The notes under the pieces are model-generated. The model did no database searches. It was not told where the DNA came from and saw only the letters and a program-made list of their open reading frames with translations. Positions 48,029 through 59,830 of a stretch of DNA of 64,000 nt are shown one piece after another. Position numbers and translations under genes: made by a program. Source of the DNA: Gaeumannomyces sp. JS-464 (lineage: Eukaryota; Ascomycota; Sordariomycetes; Magnaporthales; Magnaporthaceae); the NCBI GenBank assembly GCA_002197995.1, contig NGZR01000004.1, forward strand, positions 5,332,001 through 5,396,000, read 5' to 3'. Numbering within the stretch: position 1 is the first letter of the stretch; every line of letters begins with the position of its first letter.

Positions 48029-48804
48029 AAGTTTCGGCCACCTTTAGAATCTCGTGTCTAGGGATGTAGGTAGGTGCCTAGCTACCAGAGCATACGGTCC
48101 GCAACCGGTCCATCCATTGCTCTCCGGTCCACCCGAGTATATCTGGCCCTGTGCGGCTCCATCGAAAACCATACTAGGTGTGACGCCCAGTCCAACAAAC
48201 CTTGACACCCTGACCAGGCCCTTTAGATCTCGGGCGACGGAATTCCCTGCGTGATAAGCCGGCCCGTGCCGTTCCCATCTGTCGACACTTCGAGCAGACA
48301 CAGCACCGTATCGCAATCGATGCCGTCCAAATTGCCGCCCACGCGGGCCAGCGGGCTATACGTGGCACGTGAAGTCCAGGTAAACCTGGATGGTGTGGCG
48401 GGCCACCGTGGCAGTTGCGCGGCTGCAACTTGACTAGGAAACTTGGGCGTTGAGTATCCGCCGCTGCGCTGCGGACTTGAGAGGTAATGCCTTGATGCTT
48501 GGTTGACGGCTGGGGGCTGCTCATGTGGTCAGTGACGGACTTTGACAACCTGAGTCCTCGAGTCGCCGTCCGAAGGAAACCGCTCTTGCTTTGCTGGTCT
48601 CTCGATGCTGACAGCATGCTGCTCCGCGCGTGCCGGGTCAAGGAGCGTGTTGGATGACCTCTGTAGGAGGGCGTAAGGGCAAAGAACAGGCGATGGTTCG
48701 GCGCTGCCAAATCGTGTCTCGGGCATGATAGGCTCACCCCTCGCACGGACGACACAACAAGAAAGAGTCAACCTTTAGCAAATTCTTTCGGAGCCGAAGT
48801 TTTT
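48029..48804. other. Intergenic region right of arsH
   Basis: Holds a CTAGG-type tract at 48065-48086. On the minus strand near 48430-48235 a short frame ending in a TAG reads like the tail of a protein (GGNLDGIDCDTVLCLLEVS), but it has no start and no family match. I treat it as a possible coding remnant only. Confidence 0.4.
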
Positions 48805-49828
48805 CAAAGGCAGCCGTTGTAACTGCCGTCGTCGTCGTTAAAACCGCAGTCAGAGCCTTGCTTGCAGTCGGGCCAAGTGCAGTCTTGCGGGAAGGCCGGG
48901 TACTCGGGGGTCTTGGGGCCGCAGAGGAACCAGCAGGGCGCGTCGGTGGACACGGAGCTGAGCACGCCCAGCCCCTGAAACGACGGCGCGGCCAGCAGCA
49001 CGGGCCGCTGGTGCGGATCGCCGACGAGGATGGTGGTGAAGTACATCCCGATGTTGGAGCCGACGAGGTGCGTGCGTGCCCGGCGGGAAGAAGATGACGA
49101 GCCGCATCACCGACGGCAACGAGCACTTGAGGTCTTCGCCGCCGCACCGGTCCTGGTCGGCGATGCACTTCTGGATCGCCTTCGTGTCGAACTGTCTTGC
49201 CGTCGCCCGCCGCGCCGCAGTCCGTCTTGACGCTCTTGTGCACCTGGCACGCTGACCCGGTTGGGTGGAACGGGCGCTTGCTCCTGGGGCTGATCTCGCT
49301 GTACCGGTGCCCGCTGCCGGCCTGCCGCTTGTCGTGGGGAGACGACGTGCTCCCGGTCTCAGCGTCGCCGGCCAGCGGCCATGTGTACTCCACCCTGCCG
49401 TTGCGTGCGTCAAACTCAGCCACCAGCGCGGCCGCCTCCTGGGCCGTCTCGTTGAAAGGTGCGTAGCCCTTCGGCTCAGGCTCAGGGACCATATCGTTCA
49501 GAGCCGCGGGCACCACCCCGCTGGACCCCTCCTTGTGGTTCACGCGCGGGTGGGCCATGCAGCGCGAGTTTGCACCCAGCACCTCTGGCGACATGGACTC
49601 GATCAGGGCCTGGGCGTCCTTGACCTCGCTGCCCGCCACGGCCCGTCCGCAGTGGGAATACATCGCCCGTGTGACTGGCTTGTAGTCGTTGGGAGTTCGG
49701 CTAGCTGCGTCGCGCTTCAAGACATGCTCCTGCGGCTGCGGGAGCGATGAACTGTGACGCAGCCGTTGTTGCTTCCAAGAATGGACTGTGGGCCGGGAGA
49801 GCCTGGAGGGGATCCAGATCCAACCCAT
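48805..49828 (-). pseudogene. Broken Cys-containing protein gene, unrecognised
   Basis: ATG 49828 opens a frame whose first 40 residues look unnatural. From about residue 40 (HVLKRDAAS onward) it becomes protein-like, with a conserved-looking MYSHCGRAVAGSEVKDAQ block. It then needs three frame changes (about 49340, 49200 and 49080) to continue through FDTKAIQKCIADQD, KCSLPSVMRLVIFFPPGT and a Cys-rich C-terminus (CTWPDCKQGSDCG) at a stop near 48805. The Cys pattern suggests a secreted protein, but no signal peptide is visible at this start. I do not recognise the family. It may form one locus with the ORF just upstream at 49892-50619. Confidence 0.45.
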
Positions 49829-49891
49829 TCGCGACGGTTCTGGCCTGGAGGGACGAGCGCTTGATGGCGCAGCGTTAACCTCGAGGTCCCA

Positions 49892-50619
49892 TCAGGGGTC
49901 GGGCTGGTGCGTAGGTATCGTGCGCTTGACCTTGTAGGCGGCTGTAGCTTTCATCTCGTCGATGACCCATGCCCTCGAAGCCAGATTCGCGAGCTTGGTG
50001 ATGCAAGGGTAGAAGACGGCGACGCGAGGTCCGTTGATGTGACGACCTCCCCCTGAGCCGCGCCTGGCATGCTGTGCTCTGCCTACGGCCCGCGCGAGCG
50101 AATCGAATGTGTCTCTTTGCCAGTCCCGCTCGCTGGCGTTGTTGGTCGGCAGAGTGGTGAGCGACAAGGCGGCCAGCAGCGCGTCCGCCGTCTTCTTCTT
50201 GAGCCCGCAGCTAGTCCTCTGAGGGGCGCAGATGACCTCCGAGTCCACGCCAGCGTTGACGAGGCCGCGGCCGCCCTTGATCCAGCTCGCCGATGGAAAC
50301 TTGTCACGTATGTACCCAGCTAGCTGTACAGGTACTTGCCCTGGTTCTGGGGTCTGGCGGGCCGCGATGATGGACGGCTGCTTGTCGACGCTCTCGACTG
50401 GCAGGCCCTGCATTCACAGGTTGGAGGACAGCGTGTTGACGTTCCACGTCGTCCTCGCATCCTTGCACTTGGCCAGGATGTTGGAGTTGGTGAGGTTATG
50501 GGGGCCAGGGAGGGTTCGCGCAGATCTTGCGCCCTGTCGGACGTCTGGTGTTTGTCTGGGAATGAATCCAATGGGTAAATAGCTGTAAGCGGGGACAGCC
50601 GCCGAGGGGCCCCAGGCAC
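49892..50619 (-). pseudogene. Broken ORF upstream of the Cys-containing gene, unrecognised
   Basis: A protein-like frame runs from about 50500 (NILAKCKDARTTWNVN) into an in-frame TGA at 50414-50416 and directly on through ATG 50413 (MQGLPVESVDKQPSIIAARQ) to a stop at 49892. The part after the TGA includes CGLKKKTADALLAALSL and a basic tail, and reads as a soluble helical protein. The TGA could be a C-to-T change of CGA. Family unknown. Only 64 bp separate its stop from the next ATG on the same strand, so the two may be pieces of one gene. Confidence 0.4.
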
Positions 50620-51016
50620 GAATAGGGCTGATCAGGATATGCCGCGTTCAAAGATGAGGCTTAAGCTTGATTGCATGCGGGGTACGTGTGGTGATGGGTG
50701 CTGCGCCTCGTAGGGGTAGCATCGATGGGGTCGACGCCCTGTCTTCAAGGCGTGTTGGTTCCTGCTGCTTCTACCTGGAGTGGGCGGATGGACAGCGTGA
50801 ATCGCTCCATTCTAGTGCTTCTATTGGAGCGAAAAAAAGGGGAGAAGGCAATTTACTGCCAGGCATATTTAAACCCTTCGCAACAGTGAATGGACGTGGC
50901 TGGCCTCTCTGACTCCCCTCACATTTTTTTTCTCACCCGCTCTCCAACCTCGGATCATCACACTTTCTCCGTCTGTCGATGTTCACTCCGCCGAGGCTCC
51001 CAAAGAACGCCTGGCC

Positions 51017-52420
51017 ATGCCATCATCCAATGCCGCCTCGGCGTTCGCCGGCGTCAGCGAATTGCTTCTCCTCCTGGCCCAGCATGTAAGATATGCATTT
51101 CGTGCAATACCACGCTGTCGAACCTCCCAGCTGACGAGCCGCCAGGTCCACCGCGACACAGCTCTTCTCGCCAGCCTCTGCCGCGTTAATTGGCGGTTCA
51201 ACGCCGCTTTTGCCCCGTTTCTGTACCGCGAGTGTGACATCCGGACCATGGGAGGCTGTCTGGCCTGCGGAGAAGCGCCCATCTCGTGCATGTGAAGCGT
51301 TTCTCGGTCAAGATATCTGGTAATGATCACGGCAGCTTCGACCTCAAAGATGTTACCTCGGCCCCCGAGTTGATTCGGAAGATGCCCGCATTGGAAGACT
51401 TTGAGTAAGCATCTCCGCTTGGTGCGGTGTGCGCGTAGAGGATGTTGAAACGGCGGTTGTTGACTAGACGGCTACGCAGATGGGCCGGCCAGCCTCTATC
51501 GCCTGATGTCCCCAAGCGCTTAAGTCGTGTGGGAGTCTCAAGTCCGTCCACGCCACGTATCCGGACAAGATTGAGGGGGTCATCTTCGAGATTAAGAAGT
51601 ACGACGGAGACGTTGACGAGGAGGGTAACAACCCCAAAAACGACAAATATTCCACCGAGGACGCTCGCAAACACCGCCGCCTCTTCTACGCCCAGGACTT
51701 CTCTGCCCTAGCTGGCCTGGAGTCCCTTGTTTTCAAAAACATGTACGGTAACATGCTCCTGTGGGAACGCCACTTGACCCAGATCCTCCGGAACTCGCCT
51801 GGTCTGCGCAAGCTCGGCCTGTCCATAGCCAACCTAGCGGTTATCCGCTGCGCTCTAAGTAACACTTTTCCTTGGGAAATGTGGGTTTCTTCAATCGTAT
51901 CTGTGGTGCCTACGGGGACTCTTCTGGAGGACCGCCGCCGGTGAAACCGCTCCAGCTGCGCTCTATGAGCTTCGGGGTGGGCGTATACCCGACAGAAAGG
52001 GACTCGCTCGTCAAGCTCACCGACCTTTCGCACCTCGAAGAGGTCGAGTTCGACCCCGACAATATCTGGTTCGCAGCGGATATTGAGAACTTTATGGGGG
52101 GAGACTTCGTCAGCATCCACCGCGTCTTTCTCTTGCCCGATGCCTGCCCGAGCATGCGCAGGTTCTGTATCGACCAGATTGTAGGAAGCGCTTACGAGTG
52201 CCTCGTGGAGCTGAAGGAGAACAATCCGGGCTTTCTGCGCCGGCTCATCGTCGAGGCCGACGATATCAAGGGCGGTTTTGATGGAGTGGGCTTGCACGTT
52301 CTGGCCCTCCCGGGCACGAGTGACGAGAAGCCGACAGGATGGGTGAAGATCGGGTCGTCATGGAGGCTCTGTCCTGTGGAGACGGGCGTCAGATCAAGCG
52401 AGGAGATGTTGCACTCGTGA
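51017..52420 (+). CDS. F-box-like / leucine-rich fungal protein
   Basis: ATG 51017. Intron 51086-51145 (GTAAGA, branch CTGACG, CAG) joins VSELLLLLAQH to VHRDTALLASLCRVNWRFNA, an F-box-like helix set, followed by FAPFLYREC. After a frame change near 51260 the text LRRSAHLVHVKRFSV continues the usual fungal F-box pattern. Intron 51405-51479 (GTAAGC..CAG) follows, then another frame change near 51530 and a long stretch with LRR-like LxxLxxL spacing (LAGLESLVFKNM, SPGLRKLGLSI), and a third near 51870. Stop at 52420. About 430 residues. It would recruit a substrate to an SCF ubiquitin ligase if functional; the target is unknown. Confidence 0.65.
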
Positions 52421-53368
52421 TGTCCACGTTAGCCTAGCTTTGCTTACCGGATAGAGGCCGTCGTGAGTGGGCAGGGGGCAGTAATCGAGTCGGCTGGTTC
52501 CCTCCACGCAACCGAACCTGGCATGGAGTCGCGGCATATACGCCTCGATTGCTTTCCCAAACGAGCCTCGTAAATCTCTCACCGGGCGGAGATGCCTCGG
52601 CTGCCCGGGCCTAGGCGGGCAAGATCATCGTGACCCTTCCAGATGATAAAAGTGCCTCTTCTGCCGTGTTTTTCGACAGCGACGACAGCTGTCGCTGGTG
52701 TTCGGCGAGACTGTCATGCCACTGGCCGAGCACATCAACCCGCGCTTCAACTCGTCCATCCTGTACGAGGACATCGCCACAGCCATCGACGGCGGCGAGA
52801 CCCCGACACCGGGGTCGTTCGCCGCCTCGCTGCTGGGCGCCTGCGGCTCCGACGGCGACACGGTTGGCGTCGGCTTCCACTGGTCCAACCGGCCTACAAC
52901 ACCCCGGGCTACAAGGCCGGCGGCGGCCGTCCGGACGGGATCCTGGTCAAGATTGTGCACGCGCCTCTGCGAGCGATGTGGCCCTCAGGCCGACATTGGA
53001 GGGGATTGGGCGTACCAAGTTAGCGTGTGATGGAAATTCTCATGTTGGTTGGCTAAGCTCGACGCCATCACATAAACCCGTTATTGGGATATTATGCGCC
53101 TAAATAATAATTACCCACGAGAAAATGTCGATCAATTCTCCGTTGGGCCACCCAATGCCATTATGCAGAACTAAAGTGGACAGGTTGATAGATGTATAAC
53201 CGGGGTCATCGTCAGGCTCAGCCGCAGCCTGACCATGTCTGATGCAGGCTACCCCGCCCCCTCTCCATTCCAGGAACCTCTGATTCCTCGTCCGGCCAAG
53301 GCTCTGCCTGGTCCCTCTACCCGATCATCAAGGTGACCACAAGCGAGCGGGCGACGCTAGCAAACAGA
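52421..53368 (+). other. Gap with an unrecognised coding fragment (about 52640-53000)
   Basis: From about 52660 one plus-strand frame reads naturally (RRQLSLVFGETVMPLAEHI, then SFAASLLGACGSDGDTVGVG). It shifts near 52900 to AYNTPGYKAGGGRPDG and ends without a stop that suits the composition. There is no start codon and no complete gene. It looks like the interior of a secreted or enzymatic protein of unknown family, left as a fragment. The rest of the gap shows nothing. Confidence 0.4.
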
Positions 53369-56300
53369 ATGTCCGGGTTGGAGCCGACCGCGGCCCTTGG
53401 GCTCACGTGCAACATCCTGCAGGTCATCGAGACCGGAATCAAGACCGTTCAGCTCGCGCAACAACTGTACAAGGACGGCGAGCTCGACCCCGCGCTGAAG
53501 CGCAATGGCGAAGTTCTGGAGAACCTCTCGGACCAGATCCTTTCGACCACGATGACCGTCGCCACAGCGGACAGAGGAAAGGCAAACTCCAGGCCCCAAG
53601 ACCAGCAGATCGTTGATCTCGCCAAAAAGACCCACCGCGCGGCGCGCGATCTGGTGGAGGAGGTCAACTTCCTGCGCGGACACCCCACGAAGGGCCAGCT
53701 GGTCGCCACGCTCAAGGTTGTGACGAGGACGGCCTGGAGGAAGGGACGACTGGACAGGTTGGAAGGGAACCTGAAGGACGCCGAGAGGTTGTTGCAGATG
53801 GGGCTCCTGACCAGTATCTAGTATGTTATTGCCCGTTTCAATCAGCCAAAGTCCCCTGAGATACTGACCACAAGTAGTAAGAGGTCAGAAACGATGGGCA
53901 ACGACGTACAGGCCATCGGCGCTGACTTGCGGAGTTTTATCGATGACTACCGCAAAGGAAATCGCGGCGCTATTCTTCGCATGTCTACCGAGGCCCAGAA
54001 AACTAGAAGGCATGTCACCAAGGAGACCACGAGAAGCAAGCGGGCTATCAAGATCCACGTCACACAGAGCGCTAGCCAGGCTGAGAATTCGCTGAAAAAA
54101 CACATGAGCTTGGAATTCCGAGGCGTGGCTCAGCGGGGGCAAGCCGCTTTGCTGGAGGCTAAGAGAGCCCGACTGCTGCAGAGTCTGAACTTCGATCGAA
54201 TGAACGAGAGGCGCTCCCTAGTCACATCTTCGCATCCTGGAACCTTCGGCTGGGTTCTGCAGGACGGAAGTGACGATGATTCGGCACGAAACGATGGCGG
54301 ACAAAAGGACATGGGCCGAGGCAAAATCACTTGGGACAGCTTTGTGGACTGGCTCAGGTCAACAGAGACGGTCTACTGGATCAGTGGCAAGCCTGGTGCC
54401 GGGAAAACTACACTGATAAAGTATCTCATGGCCCAGCCCAGCATAATGGGCCACCTGAAATCGTGGAACGCCGGAGGTGCTGTTATCATATCGCACTTCT
54501 TCTGGAAGCCCGGAACTCCTATGCAACAAAGCATCAGAGGCCTTTTGTGCTCCCTGCTGCATCAGCTCCTTTCCGAAGACCCTACGTCCACGGACAGGGT
54601 CCTCCAAGGCCGCGACGTGATGCTCAGGAAGGGCGCCGACACCGACTGGTCAAGCGAGGAACTGATGAGTACTCTTCACGATGTCATGAGTCAATACCCT
54701 TCGCCTGTCGTCATGTTCCTTGACGGCCTTGACGAAGTGTTTCCTCGAGACGGCACGCTCCGACTCCTCGAAGTGATTGAAGAGCTCGGGGAGCGATACG
54801 GAAAAGCTGGCAAGCTGAAGCTTTGCCTAGGGTCGCGTCGAGAGCCTCTTCTCTTGAAGCGGCTGGTTGCCTCGCCGCAATTGCGCCTGGAGCAAGTCAA
54901 CCTGGCCGACCTCCGTCAGTATGGCACAGATAAAATGAATATCCCACACGACTATCAAATCACCACTACCCCTAGCTTCAAATGGACCTCTTGGAAATTC
55001 AAAATGCCGTCGAGTCACGATGATCTTAGGGAGTGGCTTGTGGCCGAGCTCGTCGAAAAGGCCGAGGGTGTGTTCCTTTGGCTGTGTCTGACCGTCACAA
55101 CACTCGCAGGCGCCCTCCACAGGGGCGAGACCTTGGAGGACTTGTGCCACCGAATAGATAGCTTGCCGGGGGATCTCCTGGAGCTGTACAAAGACATGTG
55201 GGCCCGCGCCGACATCGAAACCCCGCATCGTCGAAAAGTCGCAGCGTCGTACCTGCGGCTGGCACTTGCACCATCGATGGCAGTACTCGAACTTCCTGTT
55301 CCGCACATATTTCATTTCATGGTGGCCACAACTCCCCGAGTGCGCCAGAGTCTTCTTGAGTCTGATATACCGACACAGGCCCCCGCCAACCTCCTGATCA
55401 AAGAATGTGAGGCGACGCTGCGAGAATTGGAAAGCACTTGTGCCGGGCTTCTTCAATGCCCGACACCTCAGAATCAGGCGGCACCTACCTATGGCGGCTT
55501 CCGCTCGATTTGCTACCTTGGCATGGCAAGGAGTATGATGGGCTGGCTCCGTACGTCAACCGATGCAGGGTCTCCTTCCTCCATCGGACCGCCCGAGATT
55601 TCCTCCTCGACACAATCGAGGGGCAACAAATCCTGGACAGCGGCGCATTTCCGTACCAGGTTGCAGGCTTGCGCCACGCTGAGGCCAGACTGGCTGAACT
55701 CAGACTGTTCAGAGGCCCGCACGCATTCCGAGATCCCAAGGAGATATATGCAGGAGCCAGAACGAATTTCAACTTCCGCGTCGGCTACGTTCTGTTCGGT
55801 ATTTTTCGCCGAGCGACCGTCAACATCAGGCATTCAATGGACGACCAGGTCCGGCTCCTACTGCTATGCGAGCGGGTTTTCAACGAGGGTTGTATTCATA
55901 CCCAAGCCACGATTTTGGACGAAGACATGCATTTGGAGCAGCAATCAGGGCAGCCAGTCCTTGTTGGCTCTGAGGAAATTGTGCGACGCCAAGATGAATA
56001 CTGGATTCGGGTCGGCGATTCTCTGGGGAGCGAACTGGGGATCGTGTGGAACATGATCCCAAAGATCGTCGAGACCCGGAATCTTGACGACGAAACCAAG
56101 TCGCAGCTTCTTGTTTCACTTTGCACCTTCGGGTTATGGTATTGCTGCGATGATTTACACCTCGACCTCGATGCCCGCCTCACGGGAATGCGGGATCTCC
56201 TGCGTATGGGAGCCTGCGCGTCGTGGAATGGGCCCTGTTCGCTCAACTCAATGTCTCACCCTGTAGAGGTTATCGCTCTCAAAACACCCATCAAAGCATT

Positions 56301-57055
56301 GGTATCATCGCTATGGACCGATGTTTGTGGCTGCGTCCGCCACCAGCATCATGCTCGCAGTTCTTGACCTCATTGCCCTCCTAGTTGCTAACGGAGCCGA
56401 CCTGAGGGAAGAGGTGCAGATTTATGTCAGCATCACAGACACGCCCTCCGGGCGCACTACCCTCTCATTGGGATCATTCTACAGCGGCGATAGGACGCAC
56501 GATACGATTGACTACGACACCGTAATGCGATACCAGAGGCCTGAATCTATGATCCTCATCTTGGCGTGCCCGGCGTCGACGATAATCGCCAGTATAGTCC
56601 AGCTGTGGGGACTGTCGGATCTTCCGCAGCTAGGTGCACTCCTCAAACCACCGGAAGTGATCAAGAGCAGCATTGGGAGCGGCCGACCGGTTGCAGTCGT
56701 GGGAGACTCAGGGATCAGGATTGCATACAATCCGCCATGGCTGACGAGCCGGAACATTTACCCGCTACCGCCCGATGGTTCTCTAGACGAGACTATTCTA
56801 CGGATGGTACGCTTTGCGGAGCAAAGCATGAAGAAGGGCAATATATGGGCCGAAGATTACCGCGGGCCGAGGGGGGACAGGAAGTTGGCAGAAGTTTCCA
56901 TCCCTTCGGATTTGAAGGCGTCGCTGGATCTTCTTTTCAAGAGGCTGAAGTCTGAGAAGGCGCCATTGGCGGACAGAAGGGGGGAGTTCCGGAGGAGGCT
57001 GGGTATCTGTACGCCATACGAGGAATGGAAGGGCAGAAATTTCTGTGGAACGTGA
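53369..57055 (+). CDS. Fungal NLR-like NACHT NTPase (STAND protein)
   Basis: ATG 53369. Exon 1 is 53369-53820, intron GTATGT..AAG, exon 2 is 53875-57055; the join restores TSIYSKRSETMGND in phase. The N-terminal 150 residues (MSGLEPTAALGLTCNILQV) form the helical effector-like domain common on fungal STAND proteins. The NACHT domain follows with Walker A GKPGAGKTTL (54385-54415) and Walker B VVMFLDGLDE (54707-54736). Then a helical region with the fungal box FLHRTARDFL (about 55570) and a long C-terminal region without recognisable ankyrin, WD40 or TPR repeats. Frame changes near 55470 and 56320; about 1,200 residues. Such proteins act in nonself recognition and regulated cell death in filamentous fungi; a role here is inference. 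Confidence 0.85.
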
Positions 57056-57593
57056 GAGGAAGAATAGTTTAAAAGAGGGAAGTGGATGGATCAAGAGCTA
57101 AGAAGAGGTAGGTACCTAGGTAGAGAAAAGAGGTGCATGAGTGTGAGGTGGAAAAGAAATGAAATCTGGCACTGTGGAATTCATTGATCGTTGCCGAGAA
57201 GCCCTCCAAGCTCCAAGCTGGGTCTCCAAAAGGACGTCCGGCTATTCCATTTTGGAAATAACCGGCGAAAGTACTTCAATAGCTGGGAACTATTGCTTAC
57301 CATGGTGGCAACTCTTGAAAGGTGTATATGGCTTTGATCTATTATTAGGATATATGTGTTGAAGCGATCAAGTGTTCCTGGCACTATTCGTGGTAGTTCA
57401 CGTTAAACTCAATTTGCATCCGGCTACCGACTACCAATACGATTGGTAAACAGGTAAACACGCCTGGACAGCCAGGGTGGGCCGTAGCTATAAAGCCGAC
57501 CTCTTTGGCCGGTTTCCCAAGTGCCGCCTACAAAGAAGCCTCAGTCACACACACCTGAGAAACAGGCACCCCCACAAACTCGAGCAATACAAG
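57056..57593. other. Short intergenic region after the NLR-like gene
   Basis: About 0.54 kb, more AT-rich than its surroundings, with a CTAGG-type tract at 57107-57123. A possible TATA-like CTATAAAG at 57488-57495 lies about 100 bp before the next ATG. Confidence 0.5.
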
Positions 57594-58401
57594 ATGTGGT
57601 CCAGACACGCTTTCTTGATTTTTGCCACATTCCTTGTCGCCTTGGCGGCGGCAGAAAATCTGCTAGAGAGGGATCCGGCAACAGAAATCGAGACATCCTC
57701 ATCCTCGTGCTCTGGTTTGCCCGCTTCTGCTGCCTGAGCGACAGTCACGCGCACGGTTACTTGGTGCGCCTCCGAGGCGCACACGACGACGCCGGCCGTC
57801 ACGACGCCTCCCGGCGGAAACGACGGCTACTATCACCACCAACCTGGATCCCTGGGTGTCACAAGGGTGCAATGCAGGCTTGAGAGGGTTGATCTCTGTT
57901 ATGAAAGCTAATAATCTTTCATGGCCTCAAGAGATGCTTAAGGAGCTAGAATCTGCTGAGAGGGTCCATGGAGGACGAGGGGGATTAAATAGACAGATCC
58001 TCGTGGTCCGTGCTGAGGGTCCGTCCACTTGCGCCATCGCCGTTGGCCCGATTGGTAGCCCCATTCTCATGATTGGCTCCACTGGCTCGGCGCTTATTCT
58101 CTGCAGGCGCTTGGGCCTCTGGGGCCCTTGTGAGGCTATTCCCAAAGATCCCCGGGCGCCTCCGTGTGACACTGGGCCCCGCCGCCGCCGCCAACACGAC
58201 GACGCGGTACACGGGGGCCGCGGCCCTCCGGCCAGCACGGGCACGCACGGCCCGGAAACGACGCCGACAGCGAACGGCACGGGCGGTGGAGCGCCTCCCA
58301 GCTCGTCCAAGACACCACCGGTCACCGCTGGCGCCGGGCGGGAGACGATCGCTTTGATGCTTGCCCTGGGCGTGCCGGGCCTGGCTGTGGTGCTGGGTTA
58401 G
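57594..58401 (+). pseudogene. Secreted, probably GPI-anchored protein gene, interrupted
   Basis: ATG 57594 starts a clear signal peptide (AFLIFATFLVALAAAEN). The same frame continues past a TGA at 57735-57737 as Thr/Ser/Pro-rich sequence (TVTRTVTWCASEAHTTTP). After a gap of unclear structure (57890-58140, possibly an intron) and a frame change near 58215, a Thr/Gly/Pro-rich stretch leads to a hydrophobic C-terminus (ETIALMLALGVPGLAVVLG) at 58401, as in a GPI-attachment signal. The in-frame TGA fits a single C-to-T change of CGA. Architecture suggests a cell-wall or surface protein; no enzymatic motif is visible. Confidence 0.5.
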
Positions 58402-58929
58402 CCGCACCCGGCCTATCGGACTCTTCATGCACAGGCATGAAGTTGGACGGCGGCATTCCATGGAGGGAGAACCCTCAGAAACGGTGATGCGGCGGACGTG
58501 ACGAGAATGGTCGACAGAGAGAGGGGAAATAATGAAATGAAGTATTTTTTAATTTATTTTGATTTATTTACTATATTACTCCCCGTCGACTCTTCAATAT
58601 TCATGTGGCTAGGGGATGCTCCCTCAGGCGTGGGCTTCCTCGAGCAAATCCACCAGGAAGCTTTCTTTGGCTTGGCACAGTCGATGACCTGCCTAATGGT
58701 TCCGTGCGCTATGGCGCTAGGGCAGCAGAACAGAACGGTGGCCTAGATCCCAGGTCCCGGCGAGGACTAGATCACGATCCCAATGCCTATCCTGCCGGGC
58801 CTGACCGCCCCGGCCTCTCCCACGTCTCGCCAGCCCGTAGCGCTGAGGGGGCGGCTTTCCCAAAAGATTTGTCGACGTGCCGGGAGCAGGCGAAGGTGTG
58901 CCGACCCGCCCCGACGCCCCGACGCCCGC

Positions 58930-59830
58930 AGCTAGATGTATGGCGACTATCGCAATAATCTCCCAGTGTTGTGATGGCAAAGGTTGTTCGTCAGTCTTGG
59001 CCCGACCTTCCAGCATGGCCACCCAAGACTTGCATGAAACGGCTCGTTTTGGCCGCGTAGACTGGCGCGCCGTTTACACGCTGGCCGGAAATACGCGAGA
59101 GCGCACACGATTGAGTGAACTATTACCTGCAGCGTCGCGACTCGCGCGGCCTAGCGATGCGTGGTGAAGACCGACTGACTCCATCCAGTCACGTCGATCA
59201 TGACTTTGTGCCTGCCGGCGAACAGGATGGCGATGGCCATGTTGGCAACCCCGGCGCGATTGCCTACATGCTCGCGCAGCTCGAGCCCGGCTGAGAGGAA
59301 GAAGGTATTGGGCCGGAAGTTGTAGAGGTTGACGGCCGACAGGACAGCGTTGAGGACGACGTAGGCGACGATGGGGATGCCCACCACGCTGCCGGGCACG
59401 TAGCCCAGCTGCCCGGGGAGCGGCTGTAGACGGCGGCTGTCTACCAGCGGAGGTAATAACACATGCGCTTGGAGCTTGGCTCAAAGGGACGGTGTGTGAA
59501 AGGTTCTTTACAGCACAGGAAGGGATACTGTGGCAAACGACACGATGTTGAAGCCCAGTTAGGTGCCAATGGCAACAAAGCCCACTATAGCCGTCACTCG
59601 TTATAGGCATGGGCTTTTCCATGTCCATGCCACCCATGCGGTTCATGTCCATGGCCTCGAAGGTGGTGCAGGTCAGCCATGAGGAAGACAGAGAGTCGTG
59701 GCATGCTTGGCAGCACGAGTCCTGGTGCAAGTCGAAGCCGAAGCCGACGATGCCATTCCCGCCTGCAATGATATGGCTGGCCAGGGGGAAAGAGAGAGAA
59801 GCGATTGTGGTTAGTAGTAGAGTCTCTTAA
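58930..59830 (-). pseudogene. Ferric/cupric reductase (FRE family) remnant
   Basis: Pieces of a flavocytochrome metalloreductase in the right order on the minus strand. First the luminal Cys-rich N-terminus (HQDSCCQACHDSLSSSWL, then TCTTFEAMDMN, around 59620-59750). Then membrane segments with the family block FFLSAGLELREHVGNRAGV (59250-59310), IAILFAGRHKVMIDVTGWSQ, and VIVHSIVCALAYF. Frame changes lie near 59590, 59470 and 59150. The bulk of the protein, including the heme-binding helices and the FAD/NADPH domains, is not found beyond about 58930. No complete start is visible. A functional enzyme would be over 600 residues, so this is a 5' fragment. Confidence 0.65.

Noticed and set aside
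48235..48430. Minus-strand tail-like sequence GGNLDGIDCDTVLCLLEVS
   Set aside because: No start, no splice partner and no family; too short to call.
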